In this document: positions 46,195 to 57,385 of the stretch, in pieces | Position numbering within the stretch: the stretch's first letter is position 1 | Layout of the letters: every line of letters begins with the position of its first letter | NCBI GenBank assembly: GCA_022497155.1 | Contig: MU385784.1 | Span: 62,001 to 126,000 of the forward strand | DNA: 64,000 nucleotides | From: Whalleya microplaca | Lineage: Eukaryota; Ascomycota; Sordariomycetes; Xylariales; Xylariaceae | Reading direction: 5' to 3' | Notes under the pieces: generated by a model | Told to the model about the DNA's origin: nothing | Database searches by the model: none | What the model saw: the letters and a program-made list of their open reading frames with translations, nothing else | Position numbers and translations under genes: made by a program

Positions 46195-48167
46195 AGAGGA
46201 CCCTGGTCCGCTGTAACAACAACAACAACAACCACCCCCACCACCACCAACTACAACAACATGTGCGAACGGGCTATCATGGTCTCGTAGGGAAAGGGTC
46301 TATTTATACGGCGTTAGCGATGTGTTTGCTCTTTGTCATTGGGAATTCTGTTGGCGAGGATTTACGGATATGTCATGGGAATTGGTTGCATTTCGTTGTC
46401 TTTTGGGTTGGTTGGGTTTCTTCCCCCTCAATCTAACATCTTTTTCTCTCCCAGATGACATACACGGACTCATCAGATTGGATCACCATTTGGGAGAGTG
46501 TTACTACCACACTCCACTTCTCATCGAGGTTGGCCGACCATTTTGATGAAGTTTTTTTCGTTTGTTGTTTCGGGAGAGAAGTTGGGATGGACAGATGATG
46601 ATCTGCTCATATCATCCCCCTGGCTCCTCTCCGTGTCTCTAATGACTCACGAGCTCACAAGACACAAGCGGCAACACAAACACGCAACTCCATGTGTAAT
46701 AATACCCCCAACCCCCTACGGTTTGTTTTGGTCTTTGAACCGAGTTTATAGACTGGGCAAGCAGGAAGGGCTTACGCCGATCTGTTTTTTTGAATTTTTT
46801 GTTTCACGCGCAACACGTCTCTTTTCTTCCAACTGCCTTGGCCCCTTTTTTGCCTTTTCTTTTTTACGCCTGGACGATTACCAACTTCCAACCAGATTGC
46901 TTGGGAAAGCCGCACGTGGAGAAACAGATAGAGACAAACACACGCAAGGCGGGCAGGCGGGCGAGCAAGGGGAGAGGACGACGAAAAATAATGGACCACC
47001 GGCTGGCGCGCGCCTCTCTTCGCTGCCGTTAACCATCTCTTATGTCAAAGGCCCAGATTATAAAACAAAAAGACGAAACAAAAATAAAATGTCAAGTTAA
47101 CCCCCCCTCAGGGACCTTTGTCTCCCGCCGCTTTTCCGTAGTCGCGTGAGCGCCCGCGGCTAGGGCGGCGGAGAGCAGAGACAACTGAGTTCAAAGGGGA
47201 GGAGAGAGAGAATGTACCGCAGGTATCGACGGGATGGGAATGGGATGGGATGAGAACACTACTTACTACTACTTACCGCTTGCCATGGTTCCGCTAGCGC
47301 GATGAGCTGACGATTTCTGAATTTTTCTGGTCTTGATGACTAGCTAGCACAAATACCACAGGGGGGTTGAGCTGAGCCTGTCCCTAGCGGATGGTGTCGT
47401 CGACCCCCCTTCCCAGCTTAAGCCCTCGTCAGGGCGGGATAATGAGAGATTCGGCCACCTCAAGAACTGTCTTCGAGTCCTTTGCTGTGCGTGACATGAT
47501 TGTAGATTATTCAGTGTATAGGTCGTACTATTTACTTACCCATACCCATAGTGTCTCAGGTCTAGACTTGATGTCTGGCTCCTTTCTCCGAAGACATGTA
47601 TCAATTGTTTCCAAACGCTTTAATAGTTTTATTTGGTGTTCATTCGACTGGATGATATAACTTGCTCACTTAATCCGACTAAGACTTGGTCTTCAATATT
47701 ATACAATCCCAATATATGCTATGTATACGAGTGCAGCAATTATCCATGTACATCTTTAGTTTAAACACAGTATCCTAGTGAATTTATGTAGACTATACGC
47801 TTTGAAGGACATGTACTTGTAACAGCCTTTTCGGATATATCTTCGTGAATAACTAATAGCTCTAACTTCATAACTTCAAGATCAAGCTACCATGCATACA
47901 GATTCATCAATAGAGTGTCCTAGATACCGAACTAGTCTGCTAGATTAGAGCTACCCCTCCACCCCGCAATCGATAGGGAGCATTATAGGAAAATAAACAT
48001 TTTTCAAGTATGTCGCCCCGCATCCTCCATCTGCAGACTCCCACACTTCAATCTCTCACCTTGTCAAAGCATCCCTTGGACCTTTTTCTCGCTGTCGACT
48101 CTCCACACACCCAAAACTACCACAAGAGGAGACAAGAAGTGTAACAAGGAGTGTACAAACAAACGAG
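46195..48167. other. 2-kb intergenic region
   Basis: Starts with (AAC)n at 46217-46231, probably the BTB gene's 3' untranslated region. A 200-codon frame at 46498-47100 has no recognisable family and T-rich composition; I do not call it. The right end is the promoter of the Npa3 gene. Confidence 0.5.
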
Positions 48168-49465
48168 ATGGAGTCCGAAGCTACATCCTCGACGGACAAG
48201 TCGCACCAGCCCGTGGCCGTGGTGTGCGTCGGCATGGCCGGGTCGGGCAAGACGACCTTCATGCAGCGCATCAACGCGCACCTGCACGGCAAGGACGAGC
48301 CGCCGTACGTCATCAACCTCGACCCGGCCGTGCTTAACGTGCCTTTCGAGAGCAACATCGACATCCGCGACTCCGTCAACTACAAGGAGGTCATGCGGCA
48401 GTACAACCTCGGCCCCAACGGCGGCATCCTCACCTCGCTCAACCTCTTCGCCACCAAGGTCGACCAGATCCTCGGCCTGCTCGAGAAGCGCACCACACCT
48501 GACCCCGAGAATCCGGGCAGGAAGCCCATCAGGAATATCCTGGTAGACACCCGTAAGCCTTTCTAATTGTGTTGGTTAATTGTGTTTGTTACGTTGTGTC
48601 GCACCATATGCTTGTGTCATGCTTGTGACACCCAGTCGACTGATTTATTTGCTTCTGTCTTCTTCTAGCCGGCCAGATCGAGGTCTTCGTGTGGTCCGCC
48701 TCGGGCCAGATCCTGCTCGAGTCTCTAGCATCCTCGTTCCCGACCGTGATCGCGTACATCATCGACACGCCGCGCACGGCGTCGACGAACACGTTCATGA
48801 GCAACATGCTGTACGCCTGCTCGATCCTGTACAAGACGAAGCTGCCCATGATCCTCGTCTTCAACAAGACCGACGTCAAGGACGCCGCGTTCGCCAAGGA
48901 GTGGATGACCGACTACGACGCCTTCCAGGCCGCGCTGTCCTCCGACGAGGCTGGAAATGCGTTTGGTGGTGTCGAGGGCGAGGGCATGGGGAGTGGCTAC
49001 ATGAGCAGCCTCCTCAACTCGATGAGCCTCATGCTGGAGGAATTCTATGGGCACCTCAGCGTGGTTGGGGTTTCATCGATGACGGGACAGGGCGTGGATG
49101 AGTTCTTCGCGGCCGTACAGAAGAAGGCAGACGAATTCCGCGAAGACTACCTGCCGGAGCTGGAGCGGAAGAGGAAGGAGCGGGACGAGTCGAAGCGCAA
49201 GCTGCGTGAGAAAGAGCTCGATAAGATGATGAAGGGCATGTCGATGGGTGGCGAGGGTAGCGGCACGGCTAAGGCGCCGAACGACGATGACGACGACATG
49301 CAGGTGCCGAGCGATGACGAGGACGATGATGACTACGCCGATGTGGATGATGAGTACGATCGCGAGGGACTGCAGGCAAGATACGAGGCGGCCATGGAGG
49401 CCAATATGGACTCGACTCAGGACGAGGCGAGCTTTGCCAAGTTTCTACACTCGCAGAGACAGTAG
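48168..49465 (+). CDS. npa3: GPN-loop GTPase 1 (Npa3/XAB1)
   Basis: GTPase needed for assembly and nuclear import of RNA polymerase II. Exons 48168-48552 and 48669-49465 give about 393 residues. Walker A is GMAGSGKTT (22-30); INLDPAV follows; the diagnostic GPN loop is NLGPNGG (GPN at 82-84). The intron falls in [17 protein letters not shown], the switch II region. VFNKTD is the guanine-specificity motif, and [12 protein letters not shown] the G5 region. The C-terminal acidic and coiled tail ([18 protein letters not shown].., [17 protein letters not shown]) is usual for GPN1. It is convergent with rpb12, whose product is a subunit of the enzyme Npa3 helps assemble. Confidence 0.96.
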
Positions 49466-49909
49466 AGGTCACTGCTTGTCGATCAGAAAAGTAAACCGGG
49501 GAGTCACTGGATGGTTATATAGGGCACATGGGATCAAGGAGTTACTTCTAATGGCATAGACGGCATAATGATACCATTGTTGATTTCTCGGGTACTAAAA
49601 TTGAGGCAAAGTTTTCCTGGCTGAACTCCCAACTCCGTGTCTTCTGCTCACATCGGGCCGTAAAAAGACAGCTTCATTACTAACCATCCCATTGACTGCA
49701 ATCAGCGCATTTTCCCATTGATGTAGTGCAAGCCACCCATTACTGTGCATCCTTCATCATGGAACTAAGCAAATCATCTGATCAACCACTGAAAATTATG
49801 TGTTGAGGAACCCATGATCGCAGTGTAGATAATCCCTTCATACAACAAGCATCCAAGCCATGTTATCGCATCGCATCGCATCGCATGCTCGCTCACAGTC
49901 CTTCGGTGA
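49466..49909. other. Convergent 3' region of npa3 and rpb12
   Basis: About 440 bp with no gene. A CGCAT pentamer repeat (four to five units, 49866-49886) lies just past the rpb12 stop. Confidence 0.5.
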
Positions 49910-50215
49910 TCACCGCGCCTCAAACTGCACCATACTGCCAAACCAAATATCGTCAGCACTGGCCACAGATTTTAAACAGAAATAAAGAAAGACTCACCGC
50001 TTCGTCCGCTCCTTGTACAGCACACGGCACCCGCACTCCTTGCAACGGATGGGCTCGGCCCGCTTGATGCCGAACTTGGAGCCGCAGTCGCCGCAGATGT
50101 ACCGCATCGTGGCGCCGCCGTCGCTGCTGGGGTCGAAGCGCGCGCCTAGTGCGGCGCCGGGAGTGGCGGCGCCCTGGGAGGCCGTGCTGGGGAGCTGGTA
50201 GGCTTCGCGAGACAT
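49910..50215 (-). CDS. rpb12: RNA polymerases I/II/III subunit Rpb12 (RPABC4)
   Basis: Small zinc-binding subunit shared by the three nuclear RNA polymerases. Two exons: 49998-50215 and a 25-nt last exon 49910-49934 that supplies the final MVQFEAR. About 80 residues. A ~36-residue Ala/Gly-rich leader precedes MRYICGDCGSKFGIKRAEPIRCKECGCRVLYKERTKRMVQFEAR, with the two CxxC pairs that bind zinc. The conserved C-terminus is reached only by splicing, which strongly supports the microexon. The leader is longer than in animals but common in fungi. It is convergent with npa3. Confidence 0.96.
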
Positions 50216-50936
50216 GGTTGTTTCTTTGTGTTCGGAGGTTTTGGTTTGGTTCTCCGGGTTGAGGTCGAGATGAGGGTGTGTGGATGCGGCTCCGGTTGAA
50301 ATTAGCAGATATGCACAGCTATTCGGTAGTCGTACGCGAATTCTTGTTTCGGTTGAGTCAAGGTCGCGATGTTGTCGTGATGCTGTGTTGACCGGATGCG
50401 ATTCAGAGACGAAGAAGTGGGTTGATTGATGAATGAATGCAGCGAGTGGCCGAGTGGACGAGTAGATCAGGAGGGTCTGGGAGCAAAGAAAAAAAGGCGG
50501 TGAAGGGGCCGAGGGGCGGCAGAATTTCCTAGGTAGGGGTCATAGCGCCTATGATAAGCGCCTATGATAAGCAGCCCAAGAGCAACCTTGGTTAACCTCG
50601 GACTTAAACGGAAGTTAAGCTGCCTACCTAGGTATGTAAGTATTTATGTAGTTGGAAGTATTTCGTTACACTTGCCAGCTTCATCTACAACTGCAATATT
50701 AGCGGCACCATAAAGCGATTTAAAGAAATACATATATCTGATTTATTTATAAGCAGGCAATCTCTTTACAAATGACCTATTATTGAATTAATTCATTATT
50801 CTTTTTGGCCTCGTTAATTGATAGATATGGGCACATTCTGATTGACCAAGAGCTCCTGTCTTACACCCTTCTCCAAGCGTTACATGTACCTTTCTTACCT
50901 CTTCCATCGTCTCGTACAATAAATACTACTAAAGCC
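50216..50936. other. Divergent intergenic region
   Basis: About 0.7 kb between rpb12 and the HIT-protein gene. A CTATGATAAGCG/CCTATGATAAGC direct repeat lies at about 50548-50573. No other feature was recognised. Confidence 0.5.
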
Positions 50937-51587
50937 ATGTCGACCCAACCTTTCGATCCCAACGTACTCCCCTCTGAATCTCCCTGCCCCTTTTGCACCA
51001 TCGCGCAAACATATCCCTCCTATCCGCCCTCCTCTCCCCCCCCTCCCCCTCCCACCTCAACTACCACATCCCTACCTACATCCCCATCTACTCCCTCACC
51101 CCTCGACCCCTTCAAGCTCACGCCCGCCGCCTTCATAATCCTCTCCACGCCCACGCTGATCGCCTTCCTCGACATCCTGCCGCTGTCGCGGGGCCACCTG
51201 CTCCTGTGCCCGCGCGCGCACGCGCCGAAGCTGACGGACGTGACGGCCCGCGACGCCGCCGACCTGGGCGCCTACCTGCGCGTGCTGAGCGCCGCCCTCG
51301 TGCGCGCCACCGGCGTCCCGGACTGGAACGTGGTCCAGAACAACGGCGCCGCCGCCGCCCAGGTCGTCGGCCACGTCCACTACCACCTCATCCCGCGCCC
51401 CGAGATCCGCGCCAGCGGCCGCTTCAGCGAGAGCTTCACCATGTTCGGCCGCGGCGTGCGCGAGGAGCTCGACGACGACGAGGCGGCCGAGTTGGCTGAG
51501 CGGTTGAGGCGGTGTGTCGCGGACGTTGTGGTGGAGGAGGAGGAGGGGAAGAAGGGGGAGGCGGTTACGGGTAAGGGAAAGTTATGA
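50937..51587 (+). CDS. HIT-family nucleotide hydrolase
   Basis: Histidine-triad protein, probably hydrolysing nucleotide phosphoramidates or dinucleoside polyphosphates. Single exon, 216 residues from MSTQPFDPNVLPSESPCPFC; the frame is open upstream to 50805, but the stretch before this Met is not protein-like. CPFCTIA near residue 20 is the usual N-terminal HIT element, here separated from the rest by a Pro/Ser/Thr-rich insert (about 27-60). LDILPLSRGHLLLCPRAHAPKLTDV follows, and the triad is HVHYHLIPRP near 145-154, preceded by NVVQNNGAAAAQVVG. A C-terminal acidic and Lys-rich tail is variable. The insert is unusual against minimal HIT proteins. Sub-family (HINT or FHIT-like) is not settled. 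Confidence 0.9.
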   Translation: MSTQPFDPNVLPSESPCPFCTIAQTYPSYPPSSPPPPPPTSTTTSLPTSPSTPSPLDPFKLTPAAFIILSTPTLIAFLDILPLSRGHLLLCPRAHAPKLTDVTARDAADLGAYLRVLSAALVRATGVPDWNVVQNNGAAAAQVVGHVHYHLIPRPEIRASGRFSESFTMFGRGVREELDDDEAAELAERLRRCVADVVVEEEEGKKGEAVTGKGKL

Positions 51588-51815
51588 GAGGAGCTTGGTC
51601 TTATGAAGTATGAGTACATTTCATGACTTATGAGAGGGGTTCACCAATGGAGGTGAAAGGAGGCAAAATGGCATTGCACATGGTAACATCAAGGAATCTG
51701 TGTCGTGATTTTTGCTCATTGGTGGTCTAATCTATCTGTCTAAGATCTAAGTACGTAACATAACCTGCCCGTCTAGTGCGCCGGAACATAGTGTTGATCA
51801 CAACTTCGCAGATAG

Positions 51816-52933
51816 TCATTCGTCATCGCCGAAGAAGACCTTGACCGGCAGCCAGTCGTCGCCGCAGACCTTGAAGCGGTCCTTGAGGTTGCTGAGCTGG
51901 TTGAGCTCGTCCTCGTTCAGCTCCCAGCCGTCCAGCGCGAAGTTGGCCTCGATGCGCTCCTTGGTCACCGACTTGGGGATCACATCCCAGCCGTTCTGGA
52001 TGCCCCACTGCAGCAGGCACTGCTGCGGTGTCTTGCCCTTCTTCTCCGCGAGTGCCAGCAGCGTCTTGTCCTTGTACAGCGGCGAGTTGGTGCTGCCGAG
52101 GCACGAGTAGCCCGTGAGGTGGATTCCCTTCTCCTTGCAGTATGCCACTAGCTTAGGGGAGGGGTTGTTAGGGTGCAGCTCGATCTGGTTCACGGCTGGC
52201 ACGGTCTGGAATCATCCGTTAGCCTTATTACTACTTTGGACTTTCTAAGGAAAGCAGGAGAGCGAGAGACGGGCAGAAAGAGATGATTTATTTCACAGAT
52301 TTCGACATACCTTGCAGGAGGGGTCGTTTAGCAGCTTCTCGAGGTTCGTGATACCAAAGTTGGAGACACCGATGTTGCGGACCTTGCCGGTACCCTGCAG
52401 CTTCTGGATCTCGCGCCAGGTGTCGATGAAGTTCCAGTCGTCGTAGGCCTTCTTGAGGTCGTCGGGGCGGGTGCTGCTGGGCCAGTGCATCAGGTACAGG
52501 TCGACGTAGTCGACGCCGAGGTTCTTGAGCGAGGCGTCGAGGCCCTCGGCGACGCGCTTGTGCCACGGGTTGTCCAGCTTGGTGGTGATCCAGACCTGCT
52601 CGCGCGGCACGCCCGACGCCCGCAGGCCCTCGCCCACCTCGTGCTCGTTGCCGTACGCGAACGCCGTGTCGATGTACCGGTACCCCGCCGCCAGCGCGTG
52701 CTTGACCGCCTCGGCCGTCTGGTTCGGCGGCGACTGCCACGTTCCTAGGCCGATGGCCGGGATCTTGTCGCCCGAGGGCAGGGTGTACGTCTTGCTGCGA
52801 GTGAGCGGATTAGTTATAGTCGGTTCGTGATGCAGCAGGCTTGTGTTGCGTGGTATGGCGGAGTAGAGGGGATTTTGAGGTCCACGAATAAGAGAAATCA
52901 CTATGCTTACCGGGTGTTCTGGGGGCTTGCCAT
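51816..52933 (-). CDS. Aldo-keto reductase (NADPH-dependent)
   Basis: Cytosolic reductase of carbonyl compounds, AKR superfamily. Three exons (52911-52933, 52311-52794, 51816-52205) give about 298 residues. The tetrad is complete: Asp50 and Tyr55 (YIDTAFAYGNE), Lys80 (WITTKLDN) and His111 (YLMHWP). Also visible are LPSGDKIPAIGLGTWQ, KVRNIGVSNFG, VPAVNQIELHP and the cofactor segment VIPKSVTKERIEANF. The first exon is only 23 nt and encodes MASPQNTR with the split codon. It resembles fungal glycerol/xylose/aldehyde reductase-type AKRs; substrate cannot be read. It is the last conserved gene before the AT-rich right arm. Confidence 0.94.
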
Positions 52934-55900
52934 GATGTCAAGTTGTCCGGTGGAATTGGGAGAATGAATATTCGGTTCGGATGTAACGAGGAGACTTATT
53001 ATGGTGTTCTCGTGTGTATGCGTATGTGTACGTGGAAAGAAAAAAACAGGTGCGGGGAGACTCGACTGAGAAATGTCTTAAGGTTCCAATCTCAACACCT
53101 TTCAAGGTGGTGGAGGAGCCGCCATCGGGCCTTCTACTGCGGTGCTCAGACGGATAGATACCTAGGTATAGTGGAATTCGCCATGGTGGGCTGGTGGGAT
53201 AATGACGCAGAAGCGTTGAATCCACATCGTCATTTCCGCTTATGCACTGTATTCCTGTGTAGCTTTGTAAACTAGCTTCGTAGACTACCGCGCGCTACTG
53301 GGTTGATTATTTACTTATTATGGAGGTGTGTCTTGGATCTCCTCGTACTGTGTGTATGTATCGGTCCTCCGCAGTATGTATGTAATCGACTACATGCCGG
53401 AATGACGTCCATAGTCGGTGACCTACTGGCCCATATACCTGCCTTCTTCGGATCACGCTAGGGAACCCAGAGTCAAATCAGAGTTACCCAAATGCCGATT
53501 TCCATGTACCTAGTTATCTGACAGTCTATATCTATCAGAGTTTGAAGGTGAAGTATGATGAGAAATTCATCCAGCAGCTTAATGGAACTGACCTCCCTAG
53601 CTCAAATATAATTCTCGTATTTATATAGTATGGAAGATAGTCCGTTCGACTAAGAGTTCTGCAAACGTTTCGAGTGGTTTCCATGTACCTATCGACTATA
53701 TCTAGTGCGGTCCCTAATGGCGGGGTTGTGTGCTATGTGCCACCTACGGGTGCTCAACTCTAAAACTTGCCGCTTTCGCTCTAACCAGGGACGATCTGGC
53801 GAATCAGGTTGTGTCTCCCGAGAATATACGGAGTACCTAGATGGACGTTATTTCTGGGCAATGCGCACCAATCAGAGCGGCTATAGTGTGTGACCCGGCG
53901 ATTAGGTAACGAATGGATGGATGGTGGTGCTTGGCCAAGATCCCTTTGATTTGTTGGAACGATGTGGCACATATGCGGCACAGGAGCCCTCGCGTTTGTA
54001 CCTGCATAGATTAAATTAAATTCAGTTGAAGAGATATAGATGAAAATGACGGCCGGGTGAGTGTAAATATGCGTGTAAATGAATAACATTATCCTTGTCT
54101 ACGAGGTTGGCACATTTCTATAAATCTGCTAGATATACGTTGGATACGACTACACGAAAGAAGATTATGAGGAATATATAATCAGTCATTTCGTTCGACT
54201 CTATGCTTTCCGGTAAGTAAGCAGTCTTATATCAAAGATCTCGGGCTTCAGGATCAGCGAAATATCTACTTCTCTTTGTGTACCCTTAAAGGGGGCTTGT
54301 GCAATGGGAATACGATTGTCCGTGCAAACATTACGATATCGTACTACAGAAGACGGTGCCGGCTAGACGTACAAAAATGGGTGCGATAAGCAGGGAGATT
54401 AACAACTTTTACCCGAGAGCGATATTATACAGCTTCTTTTGTGGTATAGTGAACATCTTATCTGTGCAGGTGGTGTTAGAGACACCTTGATTTGCCCTGG
54501 TCGTTCCTAGGACCTAATGGAGACCTCACTTAGGTGGTGAAAAAATTTAGAGGATACCTATACTACTCAGAACTTCTATAGCTATGTGCGTCATCCGAAA
54601 GTTGCTCCGAGCAATTACCATTGTTGTCAACAGGCCTCAGCAACCTAAGATGCTGGAGTTGGTGTATCAAGAAGGGGGATAATGGGTGTGCTGCTACGTT
54701 CAAGGATGGCAAGCCAGTATGATCAGCCACAGCTATTTGATCATGATATTTGCACGAGATCTGAAGCTGAAGCATTAGACATACAGTAGAAGAAAATACC
54801 TATTATTTATGACCATGTGTACCGCAAGATTACTTTTACATATTTTCCATTGCCTACTACATCGGCAAGCCCTATCATTTACATTCATAACATTAGCATA
54901 GGTAATTTAATGCATGGACTCAACTACGACAAAGTTATGCTGTTCCAATGTCCCCAATGATTCGCTATTTGGCCTTTATAAGCCGTATCTTAATGGGCAC
55001 CCTAGGCCCATCACAGTATTTTGGTATGTCCTTATCCCAAGCGTGACTCGGGTTGTCAATAGTATAGGATCCAGCAAGAAGGTAATGTTGATTCTTGCCC
55101 GAAAGAAGAAACTGGCCACATTCCCCCTTGGTCGTACAACCTTTTCGCAGCATCATGAACATGGTTTAACTTCATAGCGCCCCCGGATTCTGTCTTGACG
55201 GCATAGCATGCTTCTATCTGACAAGTCTTGTGCTTCTGAACCACCTTGATTGGTACTAGGCAACCCTACTTGCAGTACATACACCAAATATTAACTATAT
55301 TTAGCTATAGTGGAACTGTTATGAAACTAGACGGTATCCAGACAGGCATATCAATCTGCCTAGTCACCGCTTTATTGATGGGAAGGGAAGACCAGCCGAA
55401 AATGTAGCTAGGCATCTTTATAGTGTTGCTGCCTAGTGCCCCATCTGGGTAGGTAACCGACTTTTAACTACCCACCGATTAGCTCAAGAGCCCGCATATA
55501 ATACGACATCATTGAGGAAATCATTAGGAAATCCCAGGAAAAAGTAGCACTCATGGTAAGCTAGTTGCCGTAAACCTTAAGGTGTAGTCTATTACAGAAC
55601 ATTTGACTGCTGTGGTGGCTATGAAAATCAGTCTACTTCGGAATATCTAACTCGTTGTATCTACATAAATACAACTCTAATCCTTACCATAAACATGGCT
55701 TAGGCTGAATACTTGTAAAATGTTTATGACAATGTCAGAGCTGATTGCATGTTGAGAATAAATTAATCAAAGCATTATGATACTACAACATGTTTTGCAA
55801 AATTTCGAATTGTGCTTATTGCGAAGCGGCATTACCTAGACCAATGTTCATGATTATGATATATCCCCAAGAGAATCATTCAGTGAAGGTAACTCTTTAT

Positions 55901-56587
55901 ATTAATTTCGTATTATCGTGATAAACCTTGAGCGATAAGAGACGATCTCCTGTATATTATATATATCTGTGCTCTTTAGCCTGAATATCCGCACCTGTGT
56001 GTTAGAGATATATAATATTAATACAACTTAAAGAGCATAACTGCAATAATCACCTTGAACTACAATGTCGCTGAATATCACACGGTGTCTATTTCATTGA
56101 AAGTGAAATTTATGAGAGCAGAAGGTATTAAGACTTTTTGTTAGGTTTTGTGTATATATACTTTATTCGAAGAAGAACCTTTTAGTTAATTCGTGGTGTG
56201 GTGTAACAACTGTATTGTTTTGCTGCCCCATACATTCATCTCACAACAGTCTGTTAATGTCAACGATACAACTAGCAACACAGTCATTATAACCTTGATA
56301 TATGCTCCATGGGGACTTGAACGTGGTTGATCTTGGAATGAGGACGGTGATGGAAGGATGGAATTTCAGTTCGCCATTGTATGTTAACAACCACTTGTCT
56401 TCTACTTGAATACAGATATTACCATCGAATATATATGTTTTTGGCAACCTATGGGAACAAGTATTAATAAAAGATAGCATATAAGTAGATATATCACCTT
56501 TATGCTTAGGCGTAAGAGCATTCTGTAACTAGCCCGGGATCCTTTCTATCTTGGACCTCAACTATCCGACTTGCTAACTGTTCGATC
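52934..56587. other. AT-rich gene desert
   Basis: About 3.7 kb with only short frames of no recognisable family (for example 53705-53893, 54914-55177). Composition is clearly lower in GC than the gene block to the left. No intact transposon, tRNA or pseudogene could be defined. Confidence 0.5.
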
Positions 56588-57000
56588 TCGGTTGTGACTA
56601 TTCGGCATTAGATATGATCTAATGGAGTTTACAACCTTGCTCATTTCAGCATAGCATATCGTGTCTCGACCGGGTATTATTATCCGACCTTGGTTGTGAC
56701 TATTCGGCAATGAATATGGCTTCAAATAAGGTTACACATCTGCTTATTTCAACACAACATATCGTGTATCGACCGGGTATTACTGTCCGACCTTCGTTAT
56801 GACTATTCGGCATTAGAGATGGTCTGAATGGAGTTTACAAATCTGCCTATTTTAACACAACATATCGTGTCTCGACCGGGTATTGCTATCCGACCTTGGT
56901 TGTACGGATTGACTATTCGGCTTTAGATGTGACCTGAAAGAAGGTTACACATCTGCTCATCTCATCACAGTATATCGTGTCTCGATCGGGATCGAGGACA
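56588..57000 (+). repeat. Tandem array, four copies of a ~103-bp unit
   Basis: Units start near 56588, 56690, 56793 and 56896, each opening with a version of TTGGTTGTGACTATTCGGC and closing with CATATCGTGTCTCGACCGGG. The copies have diverged by substitutions and small indels (unit 4 has an extra ACGGAT). The first unit begins in a weaker match and the last ends in ATCGAGGACAATC. No long open frame runs through the array. It ends about 390 bp upstream of the broken hydrolase-like gene. Confidence 0.85.
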
Positions 57001-57385
57001 ATCATAAAAATTTCTAACTTACACTGACCTGTAATTCCTTGAAATTCTTGGCTGCCAGGCGGGAATGGCAACAATTGTGATTTGTACCTGCAAGATTCCA
57101 AATAATGGCCTGGATTGGGATGATCTCCAGAGTGCCTTGGTGTACAAATAACGGCAGTTATAGTAGCATCTGATCGGATGACTTTATGGAATCTCAGGGA
57201 ATTAACACACACACAGATATATACATATAGATTATATATATGGACACCTGTCCCTGCCGACAATCTCTTTCATACTCCATTCTCCCTGTCAAGCAACAGC
57301 ATACAATCAAAGTCTGAATACTTCCTATTTGCATTGATTGTTATCCTCGCACTACAACTCAGTTGACTCTTCAATTCATATCGAT
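57001..57385. promoter_or_regulatory. Upstream region of the hydrolase-like gene
   Basis: A short (CA)n stretch and an AT-rich TATATATGGA run (57205-57245) precede a C/A/T-rich leader. This is the only candidate promoter for the following gene. No specific factor site is claimed. Confidence 0.4.

Noticed and set aside
46498..47100. 200-codon plus-strand frame after the BTB gene
   Set aside because: T-rich, no family, and probably within the 3' untranslated region of the BTB gene.
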